DNA of 64,000 nt from Blattabacterium cuenoti BPAA (GCF_000348805.1 NC_020510.1:248001-312000); one strand, 5' to 3'; positions 15,928 to 26,314 are shown, counted from the stretch's first letter. The notes: generated by a model not told the origin, from the sequence alone. A program made the numbers and translations.

Positions 15928-17900
15928 TGAAACGGAAAAGATATATTTTATTATATAAATCTTATTTAGTTGGTTTTTTATTCATATTTATTGCCGCATT
16001 AATTATTTTCAATTTATTCTATATTCAAAATTATTCAGAAGGATACAAAAAATCTGTTATAAGAAAAACGATTAGAACCAATTTAATTAAAGCAAAACGT
16101 GGAAATATTTATGCGTCAGATAATAGTATTTTAGCAATGTCTGTTATAAGATATGAAATTCACATCGATTTTAGATCCATATCTGAAAAATTATTTCAAG
16201 AAAATATTTATTCTTTATGTAATTCTTTGGAATTTTTATTTAAAAAACCAAAATTTTTTTTCTATAAAAAATTTCAATACGAAAAAAAAAAAGGAAATAG
16301 ATATTTTTTATTAGCAAAGAATTTAGATTATCCACATTTTAAAATATTACGAAATTTTCCCATTTTCAATAAAGGACAAATACGAGGGGGGTTCATTGTA
16401 GAAAAAAAAATATGTAGAATTCACACATTAGAAAATATTGGAAAAAGAACATTAGGATATGATGATCATAGAGGAAAGGTAGGATTAGAAGGGGCTTTTA
16501 GCAAATATTTGAAAGGAAAAGATGGAAAAAGATTAGAACAACGTATTAGCTTTAAAATATGGAAACCATTGAAATCAGGAAACGAAATTCATCCAGAAGA
16601 TGGAAAAGACGTTTATTCCACTATAGATATATATTTACAAGATATAGCCTATCATGCATTACTTCAAGAATTATCCATTTCTCAGGCAGATCATGGATGT
16701 GTTATTTTGATGGATGTAAAAAGTGGAGAAATTCCTGCTATGATCAACCTGGAAAAAACAAAAAAAAGGACTTACGAAGATTTAAGAAATTTTTCAGTAT
16801 GGGAAGGAAGCGAACCTGGATCTACTTTTAAAACAATGGCTATTCTTGCCGCTTTAGAAGATAAAAAAATAGATGTAGATATGATTGTCAATACCAAAGG
16901 CGGAGTCATGAAATTGAGAGGAGAAGAAATACGAGATAGTCATTATAATGGAAATGTTGAAATGAATCCAAAACAAATTTTAGAATTATCTTCAAACGTA
17001 GGAATAGCAAAAATTATTTATGAAAATTATAAAGAAAATCCGGAAAAATTCATAGAACATTTCCGTAAATGGAAATTGGATAGAAAAATAGGGATTGACA
17101 TCCCTGGAGAAAGCATGCCTTTTATTCCAAAACCTGGAAAAAAAAATTGGAGTAGCATTACCTTGCCATGGATGACTTTTGGATATAATATTAAACTAAC
17201 TCCTTTACAAATACTCACTTTTTACAATGCTATTGCAAACCATGGAAAAATGATTAAACCTCTATTTATTAGAGAAATCAAATATCATGGAAAAAGTATC
17301 AAGGAATATACAAAACCTATCATTATGAATCCTTCTATAGCTAGAAAATCTTCTTTAATTAAAATTCAAAATATGTTAGAAGGAGTAGTCAAAAATGGGA
17401 CCGCTAAAAAATATTATAATCCAGAATATCCTTATGCGGGAAAAACAGGAACAACACAGTTAAATTATTGGATGAAAGGAAAACCCTTATCTTACAACAG
17501 TTCTTTTGTAGGATACTTTCCTGCTAAAAATCCAAAATATTCTTGTATTGTAGTCATTTCAAAACCAGAAAAAGGGTACTACGGGATAGAGGTAGCCGTT
17601 CCTGTATTTGACAAAATTGCTAAATCTATTTATCCTATAATAGAAAGAAAAGTACTTTTTAAAAAGAAAGAAAATCAAAAGAATTTATTCAATCAAATTA
17701 TAGAATCAAAAAATTTTTTTATTGATAAATGGATAATGCCTAATGTAGTCTCTGTTCCTGGAAAAGAAATTATACCTATATTAGAAAACAGGGGTTTTCA
17801 CATTCAATATGAAGGAATAGGAAAAGTATTGACTCAATCTATTCAACCAGGAACAAAATTGAAAAAAAATCAGATTATATTTTTAAAACTAGAAGAATGA
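15927..17900 (+). CDS. ftsI: Penicillin-binding protein (septal transpeptidase FtsI type)
   Basis: Class B penicillin-binding protein that cross-links septal peptidoglycan. One N-terminal transmembrane helix (about 13-33) leads into the dimerisation domain, then the transpeptidase domain with Ser299-x-x-Lys302 in GSTFKTM, Ser355-Ser-Asn357 (SxN) and KTG in AGKTGTTQ near 508. A C-terminal PASTA domain (about 605-657, MPNVVSVPGKEIIPILENRG) ends the protein, as is common in Bacteroidota FtsI. An A11 run at 16282-16292 stays in frame. The stop overlaps the murE start by ATGA. Confidence 0.95.
   Translation: MKRKRYILLYKSYLVGFLFIFIAALIIFNLFYIQNYSEGYKKSVIRKTIRTNLIKAKRGNIYASDNSILAMSVIRYEIHIDFRSISEKLFQENIYSLCNSLEFLFKKPKFFFYKKFQYEKKKGNRYFLLAKNLDYPHFKILRNFPIFNKGQIRGGFIVEKKICRIHTLENIGKRTLGYDDHRGKVGLEGAFSKYLKGKDGKRLEQRISFKIWKPLKSGNEIHPEDGKDVYSTIDIYLQDIAYHALLQELSISQADHGCVILMDVKSGEIPAMINLEKTKKRTYEDLRNFSVWEGSEPGSTFKTMAILAALEDKKIDVDMIVNTKGGVMKLRGEEIRDSHYNGNVEMNPKQILELSSNVGIAKIIYENYKENPEKFIEHFRKWKLDRKIGIDIPGESMPFIPKPGKKNWSSITLPWMTFGYNIKLTPLQILTFYNAIANHGKMIKPLFIREIKYHGKSIKEYTKPIIMNPSIARKSSLIKIQNMLEGVVKNGTAKKYYNPEYPYAGKTGTTQLNYWMKGKPLSYNSSFVGYFPAKNPKYSCIVVISKPEKGYYGIEVAVPVFDKIAKSIYPIIERKVLFKKKENQKNLFNQIIESKNFFIDKWIMPNVVSVPGKEIIPILENRGFHIQYEGIGKVLTQSIQPGTKLKKNQIIFLKLEE
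16282..16292 (+). repeat. A11 homopolymer inside ftsI
   Basis: Eleven A encode part of a lysine-rich stretch (YEKKKGNR). The frame continues uninterrupted. Confidence 0.9.
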
Positions 17901-19375
17901 AAAAACTATTAAAAGATGTTTTAAAAAAAGTCTATGTGTTAAAAATAATAGGAAAAAATCCTTTTAAATTTATAGAAGGAATTTCTATGAGTTCTAAAAT
18001 AGTGAAAGACAATATGATTTTTGTAGCTATAAAAGGAAAAAGAACAGATGGACACAAATTTATTATAGATGCAATCCAAAAAGGTGCTAATACTATAATT
18101 TGTGAAAAAAGTTATTTTTCCTTCATCCCTATTCATAAACATATCACTTATGTATTTGTTTCAGATTCTATGGAAGCTTTAGGAGTTATATCATCTAATT
18201 TTTATGATCATCCTACAAAAAAAATAAAATTAATAGGAATAACCGGAACAAATGGAAAAACCTCTGTAGCTACGATCCTTCATCAGTTATTTTCTAAAAT
18301 GGGAGAAAAAAATATTCTTATTTCTACTATGGGAATAAAAATATTATCTATAAAATATCCTACTACACATACAACTCCGAATATTATTGAAATTAATAAA
18401 TATTTAAATATTTCAATCCAAAAAGGGTGCAAATACGCTTTTATGGAAGTAAGTTCACATGGAATCCATCAAAAAAGAATTTCAGGATTATTATTTCAAG
18501 GAGGAGTTTTTACGAATATTACACATGATCACTTAGATTATCATAAGTCTTTTGATCATTATTTATCTACTAAAAGGCTTTTTTTTGAAAATTTATCTAA
18601 AAAAGCTTTTGCATTAATCAATTCCGATGATGAAAATTCGCATCAAATCATAAAAAAAACTTTAGCTAAAACCTATTTTTATGGTATAAAAAAAAATTCT
18701 AATTTCAAAATTTCAATTTTGAAAGAAAACATGAATGGAAATCAATTACTAATTGATGGTCATCAAATTCTTACCTATTTGATAGGAAGATTTAATATTT
18801 ATAATCTATTAGCTAGTTATGCAACAGCTATTTTATTAGGAAAAAAAAAAGAGAACATCCTGAAAAAAATTAAATATGTAAAACCCATCAAAGGACGTTG
18901 TGAGCAATTTTTATCCAACTCAGGTATTCATATTATTGTGGATTATGCCCACAATCCAGATGGATTAAAATCTATTTTAAATACTCTTAAAATCATAAAA
19001 AAAAATAATGAAAAATTAATTTGTGTCATAGGTTGTGGGGGAAATAGAGATATAAAAAAACGTTCTTTAATGGGGAAAATTGTCTATGAAACATGTGATA
19101 TATCTATTTTTACATCCGATAATCCTAGAGAGGAAGATATCAATAAGATATTCAATGATATGAAAAATTTTAAGTCATATCTAAACAAAAAATCTATTTT
19201 AACTTTTGTAAGACGAGAAGAAGCTATTCAAACTGCAATTCAAATTGCAAAAAAAAAAGATATTATTCTAATAGCTGGAAAAGGACATGAAACTTTTCAA
19301 GAAATCAAAGGAATACGTTATTTTTTTAATGATATGAAAATTGCTAAAAATTTGTTAAAAACTTACAATAAGTAA
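17897..19375 (+). CDS. murE: UDP-MurNAc-tripeptide ligase MurE (meso-DAP adding)
   Basis: Adds the third stem-peptide residue to UDP-MurNAc-L-Ala-D-Glu with ATP. The Mur-ligase P-loop GITGTNGKTSVAT is at residues 114-126, followed by the central-domain motif EVSSHG and the SKATN-equivalent region VDYAHNPDGL. The sequence TSDNPREED contains DNPR, which marks ligases using meso-diaminopimelate; this fits dapF at 10 kb. Length 492 is normal. Two A10 runs (18841-18850 and 19249-19258) lie inside without breaking the frame. Confidence 0.96.
   Translation: MKKLLKDVLKKVYVLKIIGKNPFKFIEGISMSSKIVKDNMIFVAIKGKRTDGHKFIIDAIQKGANTIICEKSYFSFIPIHKHITYVFVSDSMEALGVISSNFYDHPTKKIKLIGITGTNGKTSVATILHQLFSKMGEKNILISTMGIKILSIKYPTTHTTPNIIEINKYLNISIQKGCKYAFMEVSSHGIHQKRISGLLFQGGVFTNITHDHLDYHKSFDHYLSTKRLFFENLSKKAFALINSDDENSHQIIKKTLAKTYFYGIKKNSNFKISILKENMNGNQLLIDGHQILTYLIGRFNIYNLLASYATAILLGKKKENILKKIKYVKPIKGRCEQFLSNSGIHIIVDYAHNPDGLKSILNTLKIIKKNNEKLICVIGCGGNRDIKKRSLMGKIVYETCDISIFTSDNPREEDINKIFNDMKNFKSYLNKKSILTFVRREEAIQTAIQIAKKKDIILIAGKGHETFQEIKGIRYFFNDMKIAKNLLKTYNK
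18841..18850 (+). repeat. A10 homopolymer inside murE (first)
   Basis: Ten A after GG, in frame within the region encoding LGKKKENILKK. Confidence 0.85.
19249..19258 (+). repeat. A10 homopolymer inside murE (second)
   Basis: Ten A in the region encoding QIAKKKDIILIAGKG, in frame. Confidence 0.85.
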
Positions 19376-19376
19376 G

Positions 19377-20561
19377 ATGATTTATTTTTTTAATAAATAC
19401 TTAATTATAAATTCTGTTTTTTATAGAGCTATTATAGCTTTTTTTTTATCATTTTGTATAGCTTTGATTTTGTATCAAAAAATTATATGTTGGAATCAAA
19501 AAAATAGTGTGATAGGAGAAAAAATACGAGATCTTGGACTTTTTGGTCAAAAAGAAAAAGAAGGAACCCCAACTATGGGAGGGGTTGTTATGATATTTTC
19601 CACGTTAATTTCTACAGTATTGTTTTCTACTTTAAATAATGTGTATGTATTAATGTTGATAATGACCACATTGTATATGGGTTGTATTGGATTAATAGAT
19701 GATTATATTAAAATAAAACATAATAAAAAAGGACTTAGTGTAATGGGAAAAATATTTAGTCAAATTTTATTAGGAATTTTTATTGGAATCACTATGTACT
19801 TTAACACAAACATTTCTATTCAAAAACAAAAAATAGAATCAAAAGATTCACACTTTTTTAAAAAAAAAGAATATGGGTTCAATACCACTATTCCCATTTT
19901 TTCTTCTATATATCATAATCATGAATTTAACTATGCTTATCTTTTGAGTTGGTATAATCAAAAATGGAAAAAATATGCATGGATTGTTTATATTCCTATT
20001 GTTGTTGGAATTATTACGTTTTTATCCAATGGAGCTAATTTAACGGATGGAATAGATGGATTAACAGCTGGAATTTCTTCTATTATTTTTGCTCTCTTTT
20101 CTTTATTATCTATAATTTCCAGTAATAAAATATATTCCTTCTATTTTCATTTTATATATATTCCTCATTTAGAAGAAATCATTATATTTTCTTTTTCTTT
20201 TTTAGGATCTTTAATAAGTTTTCTTTGGTATAATACTTATCCAGCTCAAATTTTCATGGGAGATACAGGAAGCCTAACTATAGGAGGAGTCATCGCAACA
20301 CTAGCTATTATCAATAGAAAAGAATTAATATTGCCTATCTTGTGTGGAATTTTTTTTATAGAAAATATTTCTGTAATCATGCAAGTATTGTATTTTAGAT
20401 ATTCTAAAAAAAAATATGGTATAGGAAAAAGAGTTTTTCTAATGGCTCCTTTACATCATCATTTTCAAAAATTAGGATATCATGAAAATAAGATTTCCAA
20501 TCGTTTTATTATCATACAAATGATGCTTTCTATGTTAGTATTTCTTTTATTAATTATATAA
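19377..20561 (+). CDS. mraY: Phospho-MurNAc-pentapeptide transferase MraY
   Basis: Inner-membrane enzyme that attaches phospho-MurNAc-pentapeptide to undecaprenyl phosphate, giving lipid I. The 394 residues have about ten hydrophobic spans. Diagnostic motifs are KEGTPTMGGVVMI near residue 60, GLIDDYIKIKHNKKGLS (catalytic Asp pair), NLTDGIDGLTAG and the C-terminal MAPLHHHFQKLG. An extra hydrophilic loop of roughly 50 residues (about 145-200) is typical for Bacteroidota forms. It follows murE after one base. Confidence 0.96.
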   Translation: MIYFFNKYLIINSVFYRAIIAFFLSFCIALILYQKIICWNQKNSVIGEKIRDLGLFGQKEKEGTPTMGGVVMIFSTLISTVLFSTLNNVYVLMLIMTTLYMGCIGLIDDYIKIKHNKKGLSVMGKIFSQILLGIFIGITMYFNTNISIQKQKIESKDSHFFKKKEYGFNTTIPIFSSIYHNHEFNYAYLLSWYNQKWKKYAWIVYIPIVVGIITFLSNGANLTDGIDGLTAGISSIIFALFSLLSIISSNKIYSFYFHFIYIPHLEEIIIFSFSFLGSLISFLWYNTYPAQIFMGDTGSLTIGGVIATLAIINRKELILPILCGIFFIENISVIMQVLYFRYSKKKYGIGKRVFLMAPLHHHFQKLGYHENKISNRFIIIQMMLSMLVFLLLII

Positions 20562-20573
20562 AAAAATATAGCA

Positions 20574-21937
20574 ATGAAAAACAAATTTATAGTTGTATTG
20601 GGTGGAGGAGAAAGTGGAGTAGGAGCAGCTTTATTAGCTAAAAAAAATGGATTAAAAACATTTTTATCGGATTCTGGAATTATTCTAAATAAATACAAAA
20701 AAATTTTAACAAAGAATAAAATTCCTTTTGAAGAAAAAGGACATACAGAGAATATTATCATTCAAAATGCTATTAAAGTGATAAAAAGTCCTGGAATTTC
20801 TAGAAATAATCCTTTGATAAAAAAAATCAATTATTTGGGGATTCCTATACAATCCGAATTAGAATTCGGAAAAAGTTATATCGAAAATTCTTATGTTATC
20901 GGGATTACAGGAAGTAATGGAAAAACAACGACTTGTTCCATTATTTATAAAATTCTTAAAAAAGAAGGAATGAATGTAGAAATAGCAGGAAATATTGGAC
21001 ATAGTTTTTCTAAAAAAATCATAAAAAAAAAGATATTTATATATTAGAAATGAGTAGTTTTCAATTAGATGATTGTTTGAATTTTCGTTCAAATATTGCC
21101 GTATTATTAAACATAACAAGAGATCATTTAAATAGATATGATAATAATATTGAGAATTATATTGATTCCAAATTTAGAATAGCCACTTTTCAAAAAAAAG
21201 AAGATATTTTCATTTATAATTATGATGACCCTATTATAAGAGAGGGGATAAAAAAATATCCCATTGTATCTCATTGTATTCCTTTTTCTATAAAGGAAGA
21301 ATTACATGTAGGCGCTTATATAAAATCTAACAAAATATTTATTCGAAATCAAAAAAATAAAGAAATATATTTTTTAAATGTAAAAGATATTCCTTTAATA
21401 GGAGATCATAATCTCTATAATATTATGGCTTCATTAATTATATCCGAAATATTAAACGTAAAAAAAGAATTAATAATTTCCATACTATTAAAATTGAAAT
21501 CCATAGAACATCGTATGGAAAAAATATCAAATATAAATGGAGTACAATTTATTAATGATTCTAAAGCCACTAATGTAAATGCCGTTTTTTATGCATTAAA
21601 AAGTATGAATGCGCCTATTATATGGATAGTAGGAGGAGAAGATAAAGGAAATAATTATGTAGAATTAATTCCTTTGGTTAAAAAAAAAGTAAAAGCCATA
21701 ATTTGTTTAGGAAAAAATAATAAAAAAATTATAAATTTTTTTAAAAATATCATTGATATCATTTTGGAAACAAAATCCATTAAAAAAGCTGTTTATATGG
21801 CTTATATATTATCTTCTCATGGAGATCATGTTTTATTCTCTCCTGCTTGTTCTAGCTTTGATCTTTTTAAAGATTATAAAGAAAGAGGAAATAAATTTAA
21901 GCAAGAAGTAAGAAAACTAATTTATGAAAGTTTATGA
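20574..21937 (+). pseudogene. murD: UDP-MurNAc-L-Ala:D-Glu ligase MurD, frameshifted at an A9 tract (possibly rescued)
   Basis: Adds D-glutamate to UDP-MurNAc-L-Ala. The gene is split into two frames: 20574-21047 (157 residues, with the P-loop ITGSNGKTTT) and 21050-21937 (295 residues, with HRMEK, NDSKATN and the C-terminal ligase domain). Near the break the first frame reads KKIFIY then stops, while the second, read from just before, gives DIYILEMSSFQL, the expected MurD continuation. One additional A in the run at 21023-21031 would restore a single 454-residue protein of ordinary length. No other damage is visible. Because the step is essential and all neighbours are intact, slippage on the A-run may restore function; a sequencing error is the other simple explanation. 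Confidence 0.9.
21023..21031 (+). repeat. A9 tract at the murD frameshift
   Basis: Nine A between AT and GATATT. Ten would keep murD in frame. It is the junction between the two murD frames. Confidence 0.92.
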
Positions 21938-23114
21938 AAAAATAAATCTTTTTTTAAAAAAATATATAAAAGGAGATAGATATTTATGGGCTTTTATCTC
22001 TTTACTGGCTATATTTTCATTTTTACCAGTTTATTCTGCTAGCACAAACTTAGTGACTACATATGGAGGGACGAATACAGTATTTCGTTATTTATTTAAA
22101 CATGCTATTTTTTTGTTAGTTGGGTTTTTTCTCCTTTTTTTCACTCAATTTATAGACTATAAATATTTTTATAAAATGTCTATCCTTTTCATGCCTATCA
22201 TATTCATTTTATTAATTTTTACAATGAGTCAAAGAAAAGAATTAGATGGAGTAAATGCTTCTCGTTGGTTACATCTTCCTATTCTCAATATATCTTTTCA
22301 AACTTCCAGTATCGCTGGATTGGTTCTTTTCATTTATTGTGCTAGATATTTGTCTCAAAAAAAGAAAGAACGAATCAACTTGAAAAATTCTTTTTTTCCC
22401 TTGTGGTTTCCAATATTTTTGATCATTGGACTTATTTTTCCATCGGATGGATCTACTGCTGCTATGATTTTTATATCCGTTTTAATTTTACTTTTTATAG
22501 GAGGAATCCCATTAACAAGTGTTATAGGGTTTCTTTTCATGGGTTTTTTATTTTCAGGAATATATATTTATTCTGTTATAAAATGGGGAGATAAAAAACC
22601 TATGAATAGGGTTTATACATGGAAAAGTCGTATAGAAAAATTTTTGGATCATGAATCTGAAGAAAGTTATCAAATGAAACAATCTAAAACGGCTATTGTT
22701 TTAGGAAATAAATTTGGTCGTGGTCCTGGAAAAAGTGTTTTAAAAGCCTTTCTTCCACAATCTTCTTCAGATTTTATCTATGCTATTATCATAGAAGAAT
22801 ATGGATCTGTTGGAGGCGTAATTCTTTTATTCATTTATATACTAATTCTCATAAGAATTATGATAATAGCGACGAAAGTCCAAAATTATTCTTGTTCTTT
22901 ATTGGTCCTTTCTGTAGGGTTTCCTATTATTAATCAAGCACTTATTAATATGGGAATTGCTGTTGGTTTATTTCCAGTCACAGGACAAACTTTGCCTCTG
23001 ATTAGTGCTGGAGGGACTTCTATATGGGTTACTTTTTTAAGTTTTGGGATCATATTAAGCGTAAGTCGACTGATATATTCTCACTCAAAAATTATAATTC
23101 ATCATGAATCATAA
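21924..23114 (+). CDS. ftsW: SEDS-family glycosyltransferase FtsW
   Basis: Polytopic peptidoglycan polymerase/lipid II-processing protein of the divisome. About ten transmembrane spans over 396 residues; motifs include GVNASRWLHLP after the fourth span, YQMKQSKTAIVLGNKFGRGPGKS in the long loop, FIYAIIIEEYGSVGG and the C-terminal FPVTGQTLPLISAGGTS that defines the SEDS family. Its position between murD and murG identifies it as FtsW rather than RodA. The start overlaps the end of murD by 14 bp. Confidence 0.94.
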   Translation: MKVYEKINLFLKKYIKGDRYLWAFISLLAIFSFLPVYSASTNLVTTYGGTNTVFRYLFKHAIFLLVGFFLLFFTQFIDYKYFYKMSILFMPIIFILLIFTMSQRKELDGVNASRWLHLPILNISFQTSSIAGLVLFIYCARYLSQKKKERINLKNSFFPLWFPIFLIIGLIFPSDGSTAAMIFISVLILLFIGGIPLTSVIGFLFMGFLFSGIYIYSVIKWGDKKPMNRVYTWKSRIEKFLDHESEESYQMKQSKTAIVLGNKFGRGPGKSVLKAFLPQSSSDFIYAIIIEEYGSVGGVILLFIYILILIRIMIIATKVQNYSCSLLVLSVGFPIINQALINMGIAVGLFPVTGQTLPLISAGGTSIWVTFLSFGIILSVSRLIYSHSKIIIHHES

Positions 23115-24213
23115 TATTTCACCACCTAAAATAATTATTGGAAGTGGAGGAACAGGAGGGCACATCTATCCTGGAATAGCTATTGCTAACGAACTTAAAA
23201 AAAAAATTCCAAAAATTGAGATTTTGTTTATTGGATCTAAAAATCATATGGAAATGCGAGAAATCCCAAAATGGGGATATTCCATTGAAAAAATTTGGAT
23301 TTCAGGTGGAAAAGAGAAATTTTTTTCTTTATCAGGTTTTATTTTATCTATCCAACTAATATATAGCTTGTTTTTGGCAAATAAAATTATGAAAAAATTT
23401 TCTCCAGATATAGTTATCGGAACAGGTGGTTTTGTCAGTTTTCCTACCTTATATGCTGCAAAAAAAAATAAAATACCTATTTTGATTCAAGAACAGAATT
23501 CTTTTCCTGGACTGACTAATAGAATATTTTCTCGTTATGCGAATAAAATATGTATTGCTTATGAGCAAGCAAAAAAATTTTTTCCCCAAAAAAAAACGAT
23601 TATAACTGGAAATCCAGTCAGATCTGAAATTTTACACTTGCCTAGTAAAGAAAAAGCTTGTATTCATTTAGGATTAAACATAACAAAACCTATTATTTTA
23701 TCTATAGGAGGGAGTCAAGGATCCAATAGTATGAATAATGCTTGGATAAAAGGATTAAAACGGATAATAGAATTGGATATGCAACTGATTTGGCAAGTAG
23801 GAAAACTTGATCTTTATAAAATTAAAAAAAATAAAATGTCTCATCATTCGAATATTCTTTTCATGGAATTTATTGAAAATATACCGGCATGTTATGCTGC
23901 AGCAGACATCATTGTATCTAGAGCTGGAGCTTTGACTATATCAGAAATATGTTTAATAGGAAAACCATATATATTGATTCCTTTTCCTTGGTCTTCCAAT
24001 GATCATCAAAATCAAAATGCTAAAATATTAGAAGAAAAAAAAGCGGCTTTAATTATAAAAAATGAGGAAATAGAGAAAAAATTAGTGAATTCTGTTATAA
24101 AATTAGTGAATGATTCCAGCATGAAAAAAAAAATGAGTAGCAACATATTAAAATTAGGAAAACCTAAAGCAACAAACGATATTGTAAACGAGATTTTACA
24201 AATTATTTTATGA
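23104..24213 (+). CDS. murG: UDP-GlcNAc:lipid I GlcNAc transferase MurG
   Basis: Peripheral membrane GT28 enzyme making lipid II. The N-terminal G-loop GSGGTGGHIYPGIAIA starts at residue 13, with the second G-loop IGTGGFVSFP at about 106 and IGGSQGSN in the middle; the C-terminal donor site has SRAGALTISEI followed by PFPWSSNDHQNQNA. All are intact, with 369 residues as expected. It overlaps ftsW by 11 bp and murC by ATGA. Confidence 0.96.
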   Translation: MNHNISPPKIIIGSGGTGGHIYPGIAIANELKKKIPKIEILFIGSKNHMEMREIPKWGYSIEKIWISGGKEKFFSLSGFILSIQLIYSLFLANKIMKKFSPDIVIGTGGFVSFPTLYAAKKNKIPILIQEQNSFPGLTNRIFSRYANKICIAYEQAKKFFPQKKTIITGNPVRSEILHLPSKEKACIHLGLNITKPIILSIGGSQGSNSMNNAWIKGLKRIIELDMQLIWQVGKLDLYKIKKNKMSHHSNILFMEFIENIPACYAAADIIVSRAGALTISEICLIGKPYILIPFPWSSNDHQNQNAKILEEKKAALIIKNEEIEKKLVNSVIKLVNDSSMKKKMSSNILKLGKPKATNDIVNEILQIIL

Positions 24214-25586
24214 ACTTCAAAAAAATTGATTTTTTTTATTTTATAGGAATAGGAGGAATGGGGATGAGTTCCCTAGCTAGATATTTTCATACTATGGGTA
24301 AAACTGTTTGTGGACATGATCAAAATAAAACCTTTTTGACAAAAGAATTAGAAAAAGAAGGAATATCTATCAACTATCATGATAGTATAGAAATATTACC
24401 AAAATGGGTATTATCCAAACAATGTTTGATTGTGTATACCCCAGCCATTCCTAGTCATCATAAACAATGGATGTATTTAAAAAAATATGGTAAAAATGTA
24501 AAAAAACGTTCTCAAGTATTAGCTTTCATTACAGAAAATGAGATTTGTATAGCCATAGGAGGAACACATGGAAAAACAACTACTTGTACCTTATTAGGAC
24601 ATATTTTATATAGTTCTGGAATGAATGTCACTGCTTTTTTAGGAGGAATATCTGAAAATTATAAATCAAATTTAATATTGAATCATGTATTGAATGGAAG
24701 AAAAATTTTTTTGGTAGAAGCAGACGAATTTGACCATTCTTTTTTATATTTATCTCCTAATATAGCATGTATAACGTCTTTTGACCAAGATCATGTAGAT
24801 ACTTATCCAAGAAAAGAAACTCTGAAAAAGGCTTATATAGCTTTTTCAAATAGAATCAAAAAACCATATAAAAAAATATTTCTTTGCCGAGAAGAATCTT
24901 GTCGATTCAAGAACGCAATATATTATTCTGTCCTACAAGGAGAAAATTATTATTCCGATCATCTTTATATAAAAGAAAATAAATGGTATTTTGATTTTCA
25001 TACTCCTACAGAAACATGGAAATCTTTACCTTTACCTATTCCAGGTCAACATAATTTAAAAAACGTTACTGCAGCATTAGCTATTTCTGATTATCTAAAA
25101 ATTTCTAAAAAAGAAATCAGGAAAGCTTTATTTTTATTTAAAGGGATCAAAAGAAGATATTCCATTCATTATCAATCTTCAAATAAAATATATATAGATG
25201 ATTACGCACATCATCCTACAGAAATCAATGCTTTGATCTCTACTGTAAGAGAATGTTTTCCAAATAAAAAGATATTGGGAATTTTTCAACCTCATTTATT
25301 TAGTAGAACTAAATTTTTTGAAACATATTTTGCTAAAAGTTTAGAACATCTTGATATTCTAATTTTACTAGATATTTATCCAGCTAGAGAATTTCCCACA
25401 AATGGAACGAATTCTAATAGTTTATTAGAAAAAATCAAAATGAGTTCTAAAGAAATATCTACTCTTTCCAAAGTCTTAGAAAAAATTGAAAAGAAACATT
25501 TTGATATTATTCTAACAATGGGAGCTGGAAATATAGAGGCCTTAATTCTTCCTATCAAAGAATGGTTGTATAAACGATATGGATAA
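24210..25586 (+). CDS. murC: UDP-MurNAc:L-Ala ligase MurC
   Basis: Adds L-alanine, the first stem-peptide residue. The N-terminal UDP-binding segment GIGGIGMSSLARY-like FIGIGGMGMSSLARYF starts the protein, the P-loop is GGTHGKTTTC near residue 117, EADEFDHSFL is the central-domain motif, and YIDDYAHHPTEI marks the C-terminal domain. Length 458 is normal. The end overlaps the ftsQ start by 8 bp (ATGGATAA). Confidence 0.96.
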   Translation: MNFKKIDFFYFIGIGGMGMSSLARYFHTMGKTVCGHDQNKTFLTKELEKEGISINYHDSIEILPKWVLSKQCLIVYTPAIPSHHKQWMYLKKYGKNVKKRSQVLAFITENEICIAIGGTHGKTTTCTLLGHILYSSGMNVTAFLGGISENYKSNLILNHVLNGRKIFLVEADEFDHSFLYLSPNIACITSFDQDHVDTYPRKETLKKAYIAFSNRIKKPYKKIFLCREESCRFKNAIYYSVLQGENYYSDHLYIKENKWYFDFHTPTETWKSLPLPIPGQHNLKNVTAALAISDYLKISKKEIRKALFLFKGIKRRYSIHYQSSNKIYIDDYAHHPTEINALISTVRECFPNKKILGIFQPHLFSRTKFFETYFAKSLEHLDILILLDIYPAREFPTNGTNSNSLLEKIKMSSKEISTLSKVLEKIEKKHFDIILTMGAGNIEALILPIKEWLYKRYG

Positions 25587-26310
25587 ATCAATGAAAAATA
25601 GTAAAACATCCTTTATCATTATTTTATATATGATTTGTATGATCTCGCTTTTTTATTTTTCTAAAAAAACACATCAAAACAGAACTTTAAAAAAATTTAA
25701 TATTGTCATTGATCCCTTATCTCAAAATCATTTTGTAAATGAAGAAATTATTAAAAATATTCTATTTTATAAAACAAAAAAAATTGAAAAAAAAATCGGT
25801 CAATTATGTATATTAAAAATGGAAAAAAAATTAAATCATTACCCTTTTATCAAAAAATCTGAAGTGTTTCTTAGTGTAGATGGAACTTTAAATATTAAAA
25901 TTTTGCAAAAAGAACCTATATTAAGAATCAAAAATGGAAATAAAGAATCTTATCTTACTAAAGATGCGGAAAATTTAGAACTTTCCTCTTTTTTTTCATC
26001 AAAAGTTGTCTTAGCAAAAGGACATTTTTCAAAAGAAGAAAAAAAATATTTAACGAATTTAATAAAATTCATAAACTCCGATGAATTATTAAAAAACCAA
26101 ATTATTAGTATAAAAAAAAATAAAAATTCATTTGTTTTAATTCCAAAAATAGGGAATCATCATATTATATTAGGAAATATAAAGGATTTTAAAAATAAAT
26201 TGAATAAATTAAAAGCATTTTATAATCAGTACCTAAATAAAATAGATATTAATCAATACAAAAGTATTGATTTACAGTATAAAGACCAAGTAGTCGCAAA
26301 AAAAAGATAA
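25579..26310 (+). CDS. ftsQ: Cell division protein FtsQ/DivIB
   Basis: Bitopic divisome protein with one transmembrane helix at about 10-27 and a POTRA-like periplasmic domain (FNIVIDPLSQNHFVNEEIIKNIL, then the strand HYPFIKKSEVFLSVDGTLNIKI). 243 residues is within the range for Bacteroidota FtsQ. The call rests on position between murC and ftsA plus this topology, since similarity is low. A second in-frame ATG at 25591 is an equally good start. Confidence 0.85.
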   Translation: MDKSMKNSKTSFIIILYMICMISLFYFSKKTHQNRTLKKFNIVIDPLSQNHFVNEEIIKNILFYKTKKIEKKIGQLCILKMEKKLNHYPFIKKSEVFLSVDGTLNIKILQKEPILRIKNGNKESYLTKDAENLELSSFFSSKVVLAKGHFSKEEKKYLTNLIKFINSDELLKNQIISIKKNKNSFVLIPKIGNHHIILGNIKDFKNKLNKLKAFYNQYLNKIDINQYKSIDLQYKDQVVAKKR

Positions 26311-26314
26311 GTCT

